Shown: positions 17,991-26,602, counted from the first letter of the stretch. The stretch is DNA of 55,742 nt from Bacteroidota bacterium (GCA_947460595.1 CANHGS010000023.1:1-55742); one strand, 5' to 3'. Translations and numbers: made by a program. Notes: generated by a model from the sequence alone, not told the origin.

Positions 17991-18839
17991 TTATAGTGGC
18001 AAATTGTCAATCAGTCTTATCCCTTCTAAATAGACTGCAATAATTAGAACGGACGGAATACTGGGTTCCCAATTGGGATTATGTTCAAGGCTTTGAACGC
18101 TTACCAATTCTAAATAGTCAATTTTTTCAAATCCGGCATTTAATAAAATAGATTTTCCTTCTTGAATAAGTTGTTCAATAGGGCTACTGCTTACCAATTT
18201 GGATTGGATATTACTTAGTACCTGATAAATAAGGGCTGCTTTTTGTCTGCCTTCCACGCTCAGGCGCATATTCCTGCTACTCATGGCAAGGCCAGACGCT
18301 TCTCTAAGGGTAGGACAGATTACTAATTCTGTTAGAGATTGTTTAAGTTCAAGTAATTTTTGAATAACCATACACTGTTGAAAGTCCTTCTGCCCCAAAA
18401 ACAATTTGTTAGGTTGCACAATGTCTAATAACCTACTGACCACCTGGCACACACCTTGAAAATGGCCGGGGCGATACCTGCCCTCCAATAAGTTTTCTAG
18501 GTTGCCAAGCGCATAAACCGGTTGATGAGCAGTTCCTGTAGGATAGATTTGGTCAAGGTTGGGAAGGAATAATAGGTCTGTACCAGCTTTTTCTAAAGAA
18601 AGGATGTCAGTTTCAATGGTTTGTGGATATTTTTCAAAGTCTGAAGGGTCGTTGAATTGGGTAGGGTTGACAAATATGCTACAAATGGTTAATAGATTTT
18701 GACTTTTGCTATTGATTATCAAGGAAATATGTCCATTGTGAAGCGCCCCCATAGTAGGTACAAAACCTATTTTAGCTCCTTTTATTTGCTGTTTTGTAAT
18801 CCATTTTTGTAGTTCAATGCTGTTTTTTAGGAGAATCAT
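17991..18839 (-). CDS. panC: Pantothenate synthetase
   Basis: Joins pantoate and beta-alanine using ATP, the last step of pantothenate synthesis. The 282 residues show FVPTMGALHNGHISLI with the HxGH nucleotide site (HNGH), the pantoate-site FVNPTQFNDPSDFEKYP, FLGQKDFQQ and the KMSKS-like MSSRNMRL. Length is normal. It is divergent from the GT5-like gene (99 bases between the start codons), and this neighbourhood (panC next to a GT5-like gene, then DUF4270) is shared by many Bacteroidota. The expected panD partner directly downstream is reduced to a fragment. Confidence 0.97.
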   Translation of the reverse strand: MILLKNSIELQKWITKQQIKGAKIGFVPTMGALHNGHISLIINSKSQNLLTICSIFVNPTQFNDPSDFEKYPQTIETDILSLEKAGTDLLFLPNLDQIYPTGTAHQPVYALGNLENLLEGRYRPGHFQGVCQVVSRLLDIVQPNKLFLGQKDFQQCMVIQKLLELKQSLTELVICPTLREASGLAMSSRNMRLSVEGRQKAALIYQVLSNIQSKLVSSSPIEQLIQEGKSILLNAGFEKIDYLELVSVQSLEHNPNWEPSIPSVLIIAVYLEGIRLIDNLPL

Positions 18840-18894
18840 GGCTGGGTTTGAGTAGGACGATAGATGAATAAGTTACCGGTTCTTTTATTTTATA

Positions 18895-18902
18895 TACCTT
18901 TG
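18895..18902 (+). promoter_or_regulatory. Promoter -7 box of the GT5-like/DUF4270 operon (TACCTTTG)
   Basis: TACCTTTG matches the consensus and lies 36 bases before the ATG at 18939, in the region divergent from panC. Confidence 0.6.
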
Positions 18903-18938
18903 CAGATTATTTTCAAGTATTGATTAAATGGCGTGATA

Positions 18939-19757
18939 ATGTCAACAAAGAAAAGAATTTTATTCATTGCCACTGAAATGTCGCCTTATTTAGAACTAAC
19001 GGAGTTTGCCGAAGTGATTAATAAGTTAGCCATTAAAAGTAATGACACGGGTTTGGAAGTAAGGTGTATCATGCCCAGATTTGGGGTTATTAATGAACGC
19101 AGACATCGGTTGCATGAAGTTGTAAGACTATCTGGCATCAATGTAACTGTTGATAATGATGACTATCCTTTGCAAATCAAAGTGGCTTCTTTACCCAATG
19201 CCCGTTTACAAGTTTATTTTTTAGAAAATGAAGATTTCTTTAAAAGAAAACAGATTTTTCACGACGAATCTGAAACTTGGTTTGACGACAACGCATTGAG
19301 AACTATTTTCTTTTGTAAGGGAGCATTAGAAACCGTGAAGAAGTTTGGATGGCCCCCAGATATTATACATTGTAGTGGATGGATGACTGGATTAATCCCA
19401 GCCTACATTAAAACAGCTTATAAAAAGGAGCCTGTTTTTGGTAACAGTAAAGTCATATTTACCATTGGACAGAACACTTTTACAGAAGAATTAGGTGCTG
19501 ATTTCATACAAAAAGCTATGATCAATGCCAACATAAAAGAGAAAGACCTAGACAGTTTCAAAGACCATAACAATACTGCCATGTTTAGTGGAGGTGCCAC
19601 TTATGCGGATGCAATTACATTTGGATCAGATGTCATTGAAAAGAAGCTGGTAGACGATTTTTCAAAAGTCAAAGGCAAGAAGACGGTTCCCTTTAAAGGA
19701 TGGGATTCTGATTTAACAGAGTATTTAGAATTGTACAACGACCTTGCGGGCAAGTAA
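18939..19757 (+). CDS. Glycogen/starch synthase N-domain protein (GT5-like, single domain)
   Basis: A 272-residue protein resembling the N-terminal half of GT5 glycogen synthases. Seen: RILFIATEMSPYLELTEFAE at the start, VRCIMPRFGVINERRHRLHE, the loop PDIIHCSGWMTGLIPAYIK (normally DIIHxHDWxTGLxP), then AITFGSD. The C-terminal domain that binds the nucleotide sugar is absent, and the usual K-x-GGL signature at the N-terminus reads as TEFAEV. A full synthase activity is therefore doubtful. It begins at ATG 18939 rather than GTG 18933. Ten bases separate it from the DUF4270 lipoprotein gene, and both are conserved next to panC, so they probably share a role I cannot name. Confidence 0.8.
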   Translation: MSTKKRILFIATEMSPYLELTEFAEVINKLAIKSNDTGLEVRCIMPRFGVINERRHRLHEVVRLSGINVTVDNDDYPLQIKVASLPNARLQVYFLENEDFFKRKQIFHDESETWFDDNALRTIFFCKGALETVKKFGWPPDIIHCSGWMTGLIPAYIKTAYKKEPVFGNSKVIFTIGQNTFTEELGADFIQKAMINANIKEKDLDSFKDHNNTAMFSGGATYADAITFGSDVIEKKLVDDFSKVKGKKTVPFKGWDSDLTEYLELYNDLAGK

Positions 19758-19767
19758 TTTTTAACTG

Positions 19768-21249
19768 ATGGATGCATTTTTTACACGGCGTCGGCTGTTT
19801 TCTTTTGTTATTGTAGGTATTCTTTTGGTCATTGGGTGCACCCGTATTTCTAGTACGGAATTAGGGGGAGGTTTGATACCTACGGTAGATGGTGTGAATA
19901 CATTTGACACCGTATTCAATGTAACAACGGATAGTTATGATGATAAAGATAGCATCAGAATATATAAGACTGATAATCATGTTTTAGGCGTTATTAATAA
20001 CGATCCCTTATTTGGAAAATCAAATGCTTCCTTATTTTTTGAAGTGGCTTCCAATATATATCCACTGTCAATGCAGGGAGTTAGAGATAGTATTATAGTA
20101 GATTCTGCCGTATTAATCCTTAGTTATAAAGGTTATTATGGTGATTCAACACAACCATTAAAACTGAATGTACATGAGGTGAATGGTTTGATAGAGCAGT
20201 TTAAAGTTTATCCAGTTAACTACCCACAAGTTTATCCAATTAAGTATTACAGCACTCCTATAGCCCCTACCAAAACGGTAGATATTCGCAGGTTAGGAGA
20301 TTCTGTTAAGAATAGGTATGAAAATGCGGTAAACCAAATTCGTATTCCTTTGAATAAGGCTTTTGCTAGAAGAATGATTACGGGATATGATACCACCAAT
20401 GCTTACAAATCAGATTCAGCATTTAGAGCTTATTTTAATGGTTTTGCGGTGATACCTGATCCATCTACTCCTGCTAATGCTATGTTGCACGTGAATTTGG
20501 GAGATTCCAATACCAAACTGGCCCTCTATTATAGTACGGCAAGTTCGGGTTCAACTGCTAGGGATACGGTTGTGACTTATTTGAAATTTAATACACTTGC
20601 CTCCGGCGATGTGAATTATGTTACACGCAATAGAACTGGTTCTGAAGTGGCAAAATATCTAACCGTTACGCCTAAATCAGACTCCTTGGTTTATGTACAG
20701 TCCATGCCAGGAACCGGTGTTAGAATTAGAGTACCAGGTTTGCAATCTCTTTCAAATAGAATCATTCATAGGGCGGAATTGATAGCAGAGCAAGTACCAG
20801 ACAATGCCAATTTAGTGACTACTGATGTACAAATGAATCCACCTAGGTATTTGTTCTTGGGTATTTATGACAGTGTGAATAGACGTAAGAAAAATATACC
20901 CAACGACTTTGTAGTATCAATTTCTGGACCCAATGTTGCAGAATTTGGTGGTTATTTAACCTATAAATCTATGCAAGGTTATAATAGGGTAGCTGCCTAT
21001 AATTTCAATGTCAGTAGGTATCTTCAAGGTGTTGCAACAAGAAGAGATACTGCGTTCAGTATGATCTTAACGGCACCCGTAAACGATTCTATGTATTATA
21101 CATCTCCCTATCCTAATCAAACCATTCAACAACAATATTTCCTATCTCCATTCTATTCTAACGAAATATCTAATGGTAGGGTAAGACTAGGAGGAGGAAC
21201 GCATTCTAGATTTAGGATGCGATTAAGGATTGTTTATTCCAAGATTTAA
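19768..21249 (+). CDS. DUF4270 family lipoprotein
   Basis: A 493-residue protein with an N-terminal lipoprotein signal (RRRLFSFVIVGILLVIGC, Cys about residue 24), so it should be anchored in the outer membrane. The mature part begins STELGGGLIPTVDGVNTFDT, a segment typical of DUF4270 proteins, and is rich in beta-strand-type sequence with ISGPNVAEFGGYLTYKS and a C-terminus RFRMRLRIVYSKI. No function is established for the family that I know. It is cotranscribed with the GT5-like gene (10 bases apart), a pairing repeated across the phylum, which hints at an envelope or polysaccharide role. Confidence 0.85.
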   Translation: MDAFFTRRRLFSFVIVGILLVIGCTRISSTELGGGLIPTVDGVNTFDTVFNVTTDSYDDKDSIRIYKTDNHVLGVINNDPLFGKSNASLFFEVASNIYPLSMQGVRDSIIVDSAVLILSYKGYYGDSTQPLKLNVHEVNGLIEQFKVYPVNYPQVYPIKYYSTPIAPTKTVDIRRLGDSVKNRYENAVNQIRIPLNKAFARRMITGYDTTNAYKSDSAFRAYFNGFAVIPDPSTPANAMLHVNLGDSNTKLALYYSTASSGSTARDTVVTYLKFNTLASGDVNYVTRNRTGSEVAKYLTVTPKSDSLVYVQSMPGTGVRIRVPGLQSLSNRIIHRAELIAEQVPDNANLVTTDVQMNPPRYLFLGIYDSVNRRKKNIPNDFVVSISGPNVAEFGGYLTYKSMQGYNRVAAYNFNVSRYLQGVATRRDTAFSMILTAPVNDSMYYTSPYPNQTIQQQYFLSPFYSNEISNGRVRLGGGTHSRFRMRLRIVYSKI

Positions 21250-21254
21250 ATGAT

Positions 21255-21277
21255 TGGTTGCTTTATATTTGCAACCA
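21255..21277. promoter_or_regulatory. 7-bp inverted repeat spanning the metK -7 box
   Basis: TGGTTGC and GCAACCA form a perfect 7-bp inverted repeat with a 9-base spacer, and the -7 box TATATTTG (21264-21271) lies across the spacer and the first base of the right arm. Its place on the promoter suggests an operator; folded as RNA it would be a weak hairpin without a T-tract, so it is a poor terminator for DUF4270. Confidence 0.4.
21264..21271 (+). promoter_or_regulatory. Promoter -7 box of metK (TATATTTG)
   Basis: TATATTTG matches TAnnTTTG and lies 27 bases before the metK ATG. Confidence 0.6.
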
Positions 21278-21298
21278 TAACTTTCAAAAATACCCATT

Positions 21299-22549
21299 AT
21301 GTCTTATTTGTTTACGTCTGAGAGTGTGTCTGAAGGTCATCCGGACAAAGTAGCGGATCAGATTTCTGACGCCTTGATTGATAACTTTTTGGCTTTTGAC
21401 AAAGAGTCAAAAGTTGCTTGTGAAACCTTGGTAACTACCGGTCAAGTAATCTTGGCTGGAGAAGTAAAATCCAAAGCTTATTTGGATGTACAAGAGATTG
21501 CAAGAGGTGTGATCCGCAAGATTGGCTATACCAAGAGCGAATACATGTTTGAAGCCAATAGCTGCGGTATTTTGTCTGCCATTCATGAGCAGAGTGCCGA
21601 TATTAACCAAGGGGTTGATAAGAAGAAAAAAGAAGAACAAGGCGCAGGAGACCAAGGAATGATGTTTGGTTATGCTAGCAATGAAACCGAAGACTATATG
21701 CCTTTGGCCTTGGATATTGCTCATAAAATCTTGATTGAACTTGCTGCTTTACGCAGAGAGAACAAAGCCATCCAGTACTTGCGTCCAGATGCAAAGAGCC
21801 AGGTGACTTTGGAATACGATGATAACAACAAACCCGTAAGGATTGATGCTATTGTGGTATCTACCCAACACGATGACTTTGATAGCGAAGCTAAAATGTT
21901 GGCTAAGATCAAAGACGATATCATCAATATCCTAATTCCAAGGGTTAAGAAAAAATACAAGAAATACGCCAAGCTGTTTAATGCAGACATCAAGTACCAT
22001 ATTAACCCAACGGGTAAGTTTGTCATTGGTGGTCCACACGGAGACACTGGTTTAACTGGCCGTAAGATCATCGTTGATACTTATGGTGGTAAGGGAGCCC
22101 ACGGTGGTGGTGCCTTCAGCGGAAAAGATCCAAGTAAGGTAGACCGTTCTGCAGCCTATGCCACAAGGCATATTGCCAAGAACCTGGTTGCAGCAGGGTT
22201 GGCTGATGAAGTGTTGGTACAAGTGTCTTATGCCATCGGCGTAGCCAAACCAACCAGCATCAACGTCAATACCTATGGTACCGCCAAAGTAAAGATGACC
22301 GACGGACAGATTGGTAAGATGGTACAAGGCATTTTTGACATGCGTCCTTACTTTATTGAGCAGCGCTTGAAATTGCGTACTCCTATGTACAGCGAGACTG
22401 CTGCTTATGGACATATGGGCAGAAAGAATGAAGTGGTGTACAAGACCTTCAAAGACCCTTCAGGCAAAGAGAAAACTATAAAAGTGGAACTCTTTACTTG
22501 GGAGAAATTGGATTATGTGAAAAAGGTGAAACAGGCTTTTGGTCTGTAA
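21299..22549 (+). CDS. metK: S-adenosylmethionine synthase
   Basis: Makes S-adenosylmethionine from methionine and ATP, the methyl donor for the cell. The 416 residues carry the N-terminal [19 protein letters not shown] (7-25), [24 protein letters not shown] and the P-loop [19 protein letters not shown]. The gene is visibly richer in G and C and in codons such as AAG, ATC, ACC and GGC than its neighbours, especially in the second half; this fits selection for high expression rather than transfer, since the protein is core. It has its own promoter box and a strong terminator directly after the stop, so it is a single-gene unit. Confidence 0.98.
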   Translation: MSYLFTSESVSEGHPDKVADQISDALIDNFLAFDKESKVACETLVTTGQVILAGEVKSKAYLDVQEIARGVIRKIGYTKSEYMFEANSCGILSAIHEQSADINQGVDKKKKEEQGAGDQGMMFGYASNETEDYMPLALDIAHKILIELAALRRENKAIQYLRPDAKSQVTLEYDDNNKPVRIDAIVVSTQHDDFDSEAKMLAKIKDDIINILIPRVKKKYKKYAKLFNADIKYHINPTGKFVIGGPHGDTGLTGRKIIVDTYGGKGAHGGGAFSGKDPSKVDRSAAYATRHIAKNLVAAGLADEVLVQVSYAIGVAKPTSINVNTYGTAKVKMTDGQIGKMVQGIFDMRPYFIEQRLKLRTPMYSETAAYGHMGRKNEVVYKTFKDPSGKEKTIKVELFTWEKLDYVKKVKQAFGL

Positions 22550-22566
22550 TAAAGCATACTAATGAG

Positions 22567-22596
22567 AAACCCTCGCAGCTAAGCGGGGGTTTTTTA
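22567..22596 (+). terminator. Rho-independent terminator of metK
   Basis: The stem ACCCTCGC / GCGGGGGT (8 bp, one G-T pair), closed further by A-T pairs, has a six-base loop and is followed by a run of T. It begins 17 bases after the metK stop codon. Confidence 0.85.
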
Positions 22597-22621
22597 TTGT
22601 CATCTGTGAAATGCATATCTG

Positions 22622-22629
22622 TAACTTTG
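22622..22629 (+). promoter_or_regulatory. Promoter -7 box of the NUDIX-rlmB operon (TAACTTTG)
   Basis: TAACTTTG matches the consensus; a TTG at 22597-22599, 22 bases upstream, may be the -33 part. The box sits just before the proposed start codon and argues against the longer frame that overlaps metK. Confidence 0.6.
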
Positions 22630-22644
22630 CAAGACATGTTTAAT

Positions 22645-23205
22645 ATGAATCAGGAAGAGAATCCTTGGAAAACGCTTAGTTCAAAATTTATTTATGATAA
22701 TCCTTGGATTCAGTTAACAGAATTTGATGTTGTTAATCCTGGGGGGGGATTAGGCATTTATGGGAAGGTGCATTTTAAGAATAGGGCAGTGGGAGTAATG
22801 GTTTTAGACGCGCAAAACAATACTTACTTGGTAGGTCAATATAGGTATACATTGGATGAGTATAGTTGGGAAATTCCAGAAGGAGGTGGTCCAATTGGGT
22901 TGGATCCACTAGATAGTGCTAAAAGGGAATTATTGGAAGAAACGGGATTAGTTGCCAATCATTGGGAACTATTATTAGAAATGCATTTATCAAATTCCGT
23001 AAGTGACGAGCTGGCCATTCTGTATCTTGCAACAGAACTCACCCAACTTGAACCAGAACCAGAAGAAACAGAACAATTGCAAATAATTAAACTGCCTTTT
23101 GATGAAGCATATCAATTGGTGATGGATGGGAAAATCAAAGACAGTATGAGCGTAGCCGCCATACAAAAAACAAAATTATTGTTCCTAGAAGGGAAACTAA
23201 AATAA
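22645..23205 (+). CDS. NUDIX hydrolase, ADP-ribose pyrophosphatase-like
   Basis: A 186-residue NUDIX protein with the layout of ADP-sugar pyrophosphatases: an N-terminal strand region (NPWIQLTEFDVVNPGGG), GQYRYTLDEYSWEIPEGGG and a NUDIX box ending SAKRELLEETGL. The catalytic REXXEE core is intact, but the Glu of the GX5E half is replaced by Leu (GGPIGL). Probable substrates are ADP-ribose or related nucleotide sugars. I start at ATG 22645; ATG 22636 is also possible, but the reading frame extending back into metK is excluded by the terminator and promoter between them. rlmB follows after five bases. Confidence 0.88.
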   Translation: MNQEENPWKTLSSKFIYDNPWIQLTEFDVVNPGGGLGIYGKVHFKNRAVGVMVLDAQNNTYLVGQYRYTLDEYSWEIPEGGGPIGLDPLDSAKRELLEETGLVANHWELLLEMHLSNSVSDELAILYLATELTQLEPEPEETEQLQIIKLPFDEAYQLVMDGKIKDSMSVAAIQKTKLLFLEGKLK

Positions 23206-23210
23206 AACAA

Positions 23211-23951
23211 ATGCCTGCAAATCAAGATCGATTAATCATTGGAAGACAACCATTAATTGAAGCCATCAAGTCTGGTAAAGCCATTGACAAAATCCTTTTT
23301 CAAATTAGTGTGGAAGGGGAAAATATTGCCATTATTAGACAATTGGCAAGGGAAAAAAATATACCTATTCAGGTGGTTCCTATTGAAAAATTAAGCAGCC
23401 TTTCTAGAGCCAATCACCAAGGAGTCATGGCTTTTGTAGCTAGGGTGGCTTATATGGATTTGCAAGAGGTGATTGACCAAGTAGTAGCGGATGGTTTGAG
23501 TCCCTTGTTCCTTATGTTAGATGGAATAACCGATGTGCGTAATATTGGAGGAATTGCTCGTACCGCTGTTTGTACGGGAGCTCAAGCCATTATCATCCCA
23601 GATAAGGGGGTAGGTGCCTTGAATGAAGAAGCCATGAAAAGCAGTGCGGGTGCATTAGAGTCTATTCACATTTGCAGGGTGAACAGCCTTTTGAAGGCGG
23701 TGGATACCTTGCATTTGAATGGTATTCAAGTATATACCAGTGGTATGAAGGCGGAGAAGTTGGTTTCGGAACTTCCTATGAAAGAACCCTGTTGTATTAT
23801 CATGGGAGATGAAGGCAAAGGCGTTCAACCTTATCTAGCAAAAGCAGCTGACCAGTTTTTTAAGATTCCCATGGCAGGTAGTTTTGATTCATACAATGTT
23901 TCTGTAGCCACAGGCATCATTTTATATGAAGCACTAAAACAAAGAATATAA
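23211..23951 (+). CDS. rlmB: 23S rRNA (guanosine-2'-O)-methyltransferase, RlmB/TrmH family
   Basis: A 246-residue SPOUT methyltransferase using S-adenosylmethionine. Residues 1-80 form the substrate-binding domain (IIGRQPLIEAIKSGKAIDKI; ANHQGVMAFVA). The knotted catalytic domain has motif 1 LDGITDVRNIGGIARTA with the catalytic Arg, motif 2 IIMGDEGKG and motif 3 FKIPMAGSFDSYNVSVATGI. RlmB proper methylates G2251 of 23S rRNA; other TrmH-like enzymes share these motifs, so the exact site is assigned by similarity. It is second in an operon with the NUDIX, HMG-CoA lyase-like and GSCFA genes. Confidence 0.9.
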   Translation: MPANQDRLIIGRQPLIEAIKSGKAIDKILFQISVEGENIAIIRQLAREKNIPIQVVPIEKLSSLSRANHQGVMAFVARVAYMDLQEVIDQVVADGLSPLFLMLDGITDVRNIGGIARTAVCTGAQAIIIPDKGVGALNEEAMKSSAGALESIHICRVNSLLKAVDTLHLNGIQVYTSGMKAEKLVSELPMKEPCCIIMGDEGKGVQPYLAKAADQFFKIPMAGSFDSYNVSVATGIILYEALKQRI

Positions 23952-23966
23952 TTTATTAAGTTATCC

Positions 23967-24854
23967 TTGTCAAATAAAAACCAACATACTATTCAATTAA
24001 TAGAATGCCCTCGCGATGCTATGCAGGGTTGGCCCCATGCCATAGCAACAGTTGATAAGATTCGCTATTTAAATAGCCTTTTAAAAGTTGGTTTTCATAG
24101 TTTGGATTTTGGCAGTTTTGTTTCTCCAAAAGCCATTCCCCAAATGGCAGATACAGCACTGGTATTAGCAGGATTAGATCAAACCTTGTTAGCGAAAAAT
24201 AGACTTTTGGCTATTGTTGCTAACCTAAGAGGTGCAACAACAGCCATGATGCATCCAGCCATTCAATATATTGGATTTCCCTTTTCTCTTTCTCCAACCT
24301 TTCAATTGCGCAATACCAATAGTAGCATGGAGCAAAGTCTGGAAACGGTGCGTCAAATACAATTAATGTGCCTGTCAAATAACAAAGAATTGGTGCTTTA
24401 TTTGAGTATGGGTTTTGGAAATCCTTATGGCGATGAGTACCACGCGGCCATGTTATTAGATTGGACGGAGCGCATGGTTAAAATGGGTATTGGAATTATA
24501 TCTGTTGCAGATACGGTAGGTGTGGCAAGTTCACAACAAATTCAAGCTGCCCTTGCTAATTTAGTACTAAGGTTTCCTGAAACTGTTATTGGGGTTCACT
24601 TACATAGCATTCAATCTAATTTTCAGGATAAATTGAAGGCTGCTTTAGATGGGGGATGTCAACGAATAGATGGCGCACTTAAGGGAATTGGAGGCTGCCC
24701 CATGGCCCAAGATCAGTTGGTTGGAAACATGGATACACTAGCTATTATTAACTTTTTAAAAACAAGAGGCATGGATCCAATTTTAAATGAAATTGCTTTA
24801 TCAGAAGCTATTACAATAGCGGACCAAATATTTGATTCTACCCTCAACGCTTAA
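23967..24854 (+). CDS. Hydroxymethylglutaryl-CoA lyase-like protein
   Basis: A 295-residue TIM-barrel protein of the HMGL-like family. Metal and catalytic residues of HMG-CoA lyase are recognisable: Arg-Asp in ECPRDAMQ, His-x-His in VIGVHLHS, the active-site loop Cys in GIGGCPMA and Asn in QLVGNMDT. HMG-CoA lyase splits HMG-CoA into acetyl-CoA and acetoacetate in leucine breakdown. The opening motif differs from the canonical VGPRDGLQ, so another acyl-CoA substrate is possible. The start appears to be TTG, as there is no ATG before the first conserved motif. It is 15 bases after rlmB and 3 before the GSCFA gene, without other leucine-catabolism genes. Confidence 0.82.
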   Translation: MSNKNQHTIQLIECPRDAMQGWPHAIATVDKIRYLNSLLKVGFHSLDFGSFVSPKAIPQMADTALVLAGLDQTLLAKNRLLAIVANLRGATTAMMHPAIQYIGFPFSLSPTFQLRNTNSSMEQSLETVRQIQLMCLSNNKELVLYLSMGFGNPYGDEYHAAMLLDWTERMVKMGIGIISVADTVGVASSQQIQAALANLVLRFPETVIGVHLHSIQSNFQDKLKAALDGGCQRIDGALKGIGGCPMAQDQLVGNMDTLAIINFLKTRGMDPILNEIALSEAITIADQIFDSTLNA

Positions 24855-24857
24855 TGC

Positions 24858-25868
24858 ATGAAGTTTCATTATGAATTTGACGTAAAAAAACTAGCAACTT
24901 CTATTACACATCAACACAAATTGATGTTGGTAGGGTCTTGTTTTACGGAGAATATTGGAGAGAAATTAAAGAAGATGAAATTTTCAGTTTTGGAAAACCC
25001 AGCCGGAATTTTATTTAATCCAGTAAGCGTGGCGCAAACCATTTCCAATTGTTTGGATAATAAAAGAGCAACAGAAAATGACATTTTTCAATTTAATGAA
25101 GCTTGGCATAGTTGGGATCACCATAGTAGGTTTTCAAGTTTAGGGGTACAGCATTGTTTGAATCAAATTAATCAGTCTACTGCTGAAGCGCATGCTTATT
25201 TAAAGGAGGCTGATTTTCTAGTACTTACATTGGGGTCTGCATGGGTCTATGAACTTACAGAATTTGCCATAGGCAACAGCACTGGATCAGTTGCTGCCAA
25301 TAATCATAAAGCGCCTTCTAATTGGTTTTCAAAGCGGTTATTAACGGTTGATCAAACCCTTGCAGTATTGGATAATCTCCTGCACCAACTGTTTAGATTC
25401 AATCCCAAATTGAAAATTATTTTTACCATAAGTCCTGTTAGGCATTTGAGAGAGGGTGTTATTGAAAATAATAGGAGTAAAGCGGTATTGATTCAATCTG
25501 TGCACCATTTGGTAGACAAGTTTAATAATTTGTATTATTTTCCGGCCTATGAATTGGTTATTGATGATTTACGTGATTATCGATTTTATGCGGAGGATTT
25601 GGTGCATCCCAATTACCACGCTACACAGTATGTTTGGGAAAAATTGGTTGGAGCTTGTATGAGTGAACAAACGCAGCTATTAATGAAAGAAATTGCGGAG
25701 ATTAATCTAGCTTATCAACACAAACCATTTAACCACCAATCGCAGCAGCACCAGCAATTCTTAAAAAATTATTTAGTGAAAACAATGGCTTTACAAAGTC
25801 AGTACCCTTGTTTAGACTTTAAAAAAGAATTATCCTATTTTGAATCTGGAAATGTAGGACTTGCATAA
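24858..25868 (+). CDS. GSCFA domain protein (SGNH-hydrolase-like)
   Basis: A 336-residue protein with the family motif near the N-terminus, LVGSCFTENIGEKL (about 24-37), followed by NPAGILFNPVSVA. FVxTxGSAWV-like text appears as LVLTLGSAWVYE, FTISPVRH and, towards the end, DLVHPNYHATQYVWEKL, which supplies a catalytic Asp-x-x-His pair. These fit a GDSL/SGNH-type esterase fold. No substrate has been established that I know. There is no signal peptide. It ends the NUDIX-rlmB-HMGL operon and is convergent with miaE. Confidence 0.85.
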   Translation: MKFHYEFDVKKLATSITHQHKLMLVGSCFTENIGEKLKKMKFSVLENPAGILFNPVSVAQTISNCLDNKRATENDIFQFNEAWHSWDHHSRFSSLGVQHCLNQINQSTAEAHAYLKEADFLVLTLGSAWVYELTEFAIGNSTGSVAANNHKAPSNWFSKRLLTVDQTLAVLDNLLHQLFRFNPKLKIIFTISPVRHLREGVIENNRSKAVLIQSVHHLVDKFNNLYYFPAYELVIDDLRDYRFYAEDLVHPNYHATQYVWEKLVGACMSEQTQLLMKEIAEINLAYQHKPFNHQSQQHQQFLKNYLVKTMALQSQYPCLDFKKELSYFESGNVGLA

Positions 25869-25886
25869 AAGTATTAAATCTTAGCG

Positions 25887-26495
25887 TTAGTGAATGCGCT
25901 CTCCACTAATCTCTAAATCTTTCATAACGCCTATTTCATATTCTAGCCACTCCTTCCACCTATTTCTAACCAATGTTTTGTCCATATAATGGTCGGCTAG
26001 ATTAATAAATAGGGTATAGTGTCCGGCTTCACTTTCCATGAACTTTCTGTAAAATCCTCTCAGGTATTCATCTCCTAAACCTTCACTCAATCGTTTGAAT
26101 CGTTCGCAACTTCTAGCTTCAATTAAGGCCATGGTTAACATTTGATCCAAAAAACGATCTTCTGGATGCCCCCCCTTTTTTTGAAATGCTAATAGCTTAT
26201 TTACGTATTCATCTCTTCTTTGTTTACCTAGTGCTAAGTTTCTTTTTTTTAATTCGGCTAAGACCATTCTGAAATGGCCCCATTCTTCAGTTACTATTGG
26301 TGCAAGTGACTCCACCATCAAACTGTTTTGTGGATAGCGTTGAATATAGGACATGCAGGTTAAAGCCGCCTTCATTTCACAGTAAGCATGGTCAGTAAGG
26401 ATGGCTTCAATAGAAATACTTGCCAAGTCTACCCATCTTGGATCAGTGGGTAGTTGAAGACCCAGAATGTTTTTGGTATGTTGTGATAATTCCAT
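25887..26495 (-). CDS. miaE: tRNA-(ms2io6A)-hydroxylase
   Basis: A non-haem diiron monooxygenase that hydroxylates the isopentenyl group of ms2i6A at tRNA position 37. The 202 residues contain the ferritin-like metal ligands: Glu in IEAILTDHAYCE with HAYCEMK, EExxH as TEEWGHF, Glu in LIEARSCERF, and a second ExxxH in ESEAGHYTLF. Length fits MiaE. I start at ATG 26495 (MELSQHTKNILGL); a longer frame to 26549 has no homology and crosses the divergent promoter region. A near-consensus GATATTTG precedes it. The helicase gene is divergent, 107 bases away. Confidence 0.93.
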   Translation of the reverse strand: MELSQHTKNILGLQLPTDPRWVDLASISIEAILTDHAYCEMKAALTCMSYIQRYPQNSLMVESLAPIVTEEWGHFRMVLAELKKRNLALGKQRRDEYVNKLLAFQKKGGHPEDRFLDQMLTMALIEARSCERFKRLSEGLGDEYLRGFYRKFMESEAGHYTLFINLADHYMDKTLVRNRWKEWLEYEIGVMKDLEISGERIH

Positions 26496-26591
26496 GATTG
26501 ATTGGATTGTTGCAAATATCCTTAAGAACCCTCTATTGGTCAAATTCAAATGACTTTAGTTGCGTGTTTAAGTCTTGCCAACCCAATTCTG

Positions 26592-26599
26592 TATCTTTG
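26592..26599 (+). promoter_or_regulatory. Promoter -7 box of the helicase gene, directly before the start codon (TATCTTTG)
   Basis: TATCTTTG is a full match to TAnnTTTG. Only three bases separate it from the ATG at 26603, so transcription would begin at or beside the start codon and the mRNA would be leaderless. Confidence 0.6.
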
Positions 26600-26602
26600 C
26601 GC

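Noticed and set aside
16831..18839. Idea that the panC-flippase-rfaE2 run is a new lipid-modifying system
   Set aside because: The genes are ordinary and the neighbourhood is common in Bacteroidota; only the panD loss is unusual.
21407..22414. Three minus-strand frames opposite metK
   Set aside because: metK is full length and highly conserved on the plus strand; the opposite frames have no recognisable domain or promoter.
22498..22644. Upstream extension of the NUDIX frame into metK
   Set aside because: A terminator and a consensus promoter box lie between the extension and the conserved domain.
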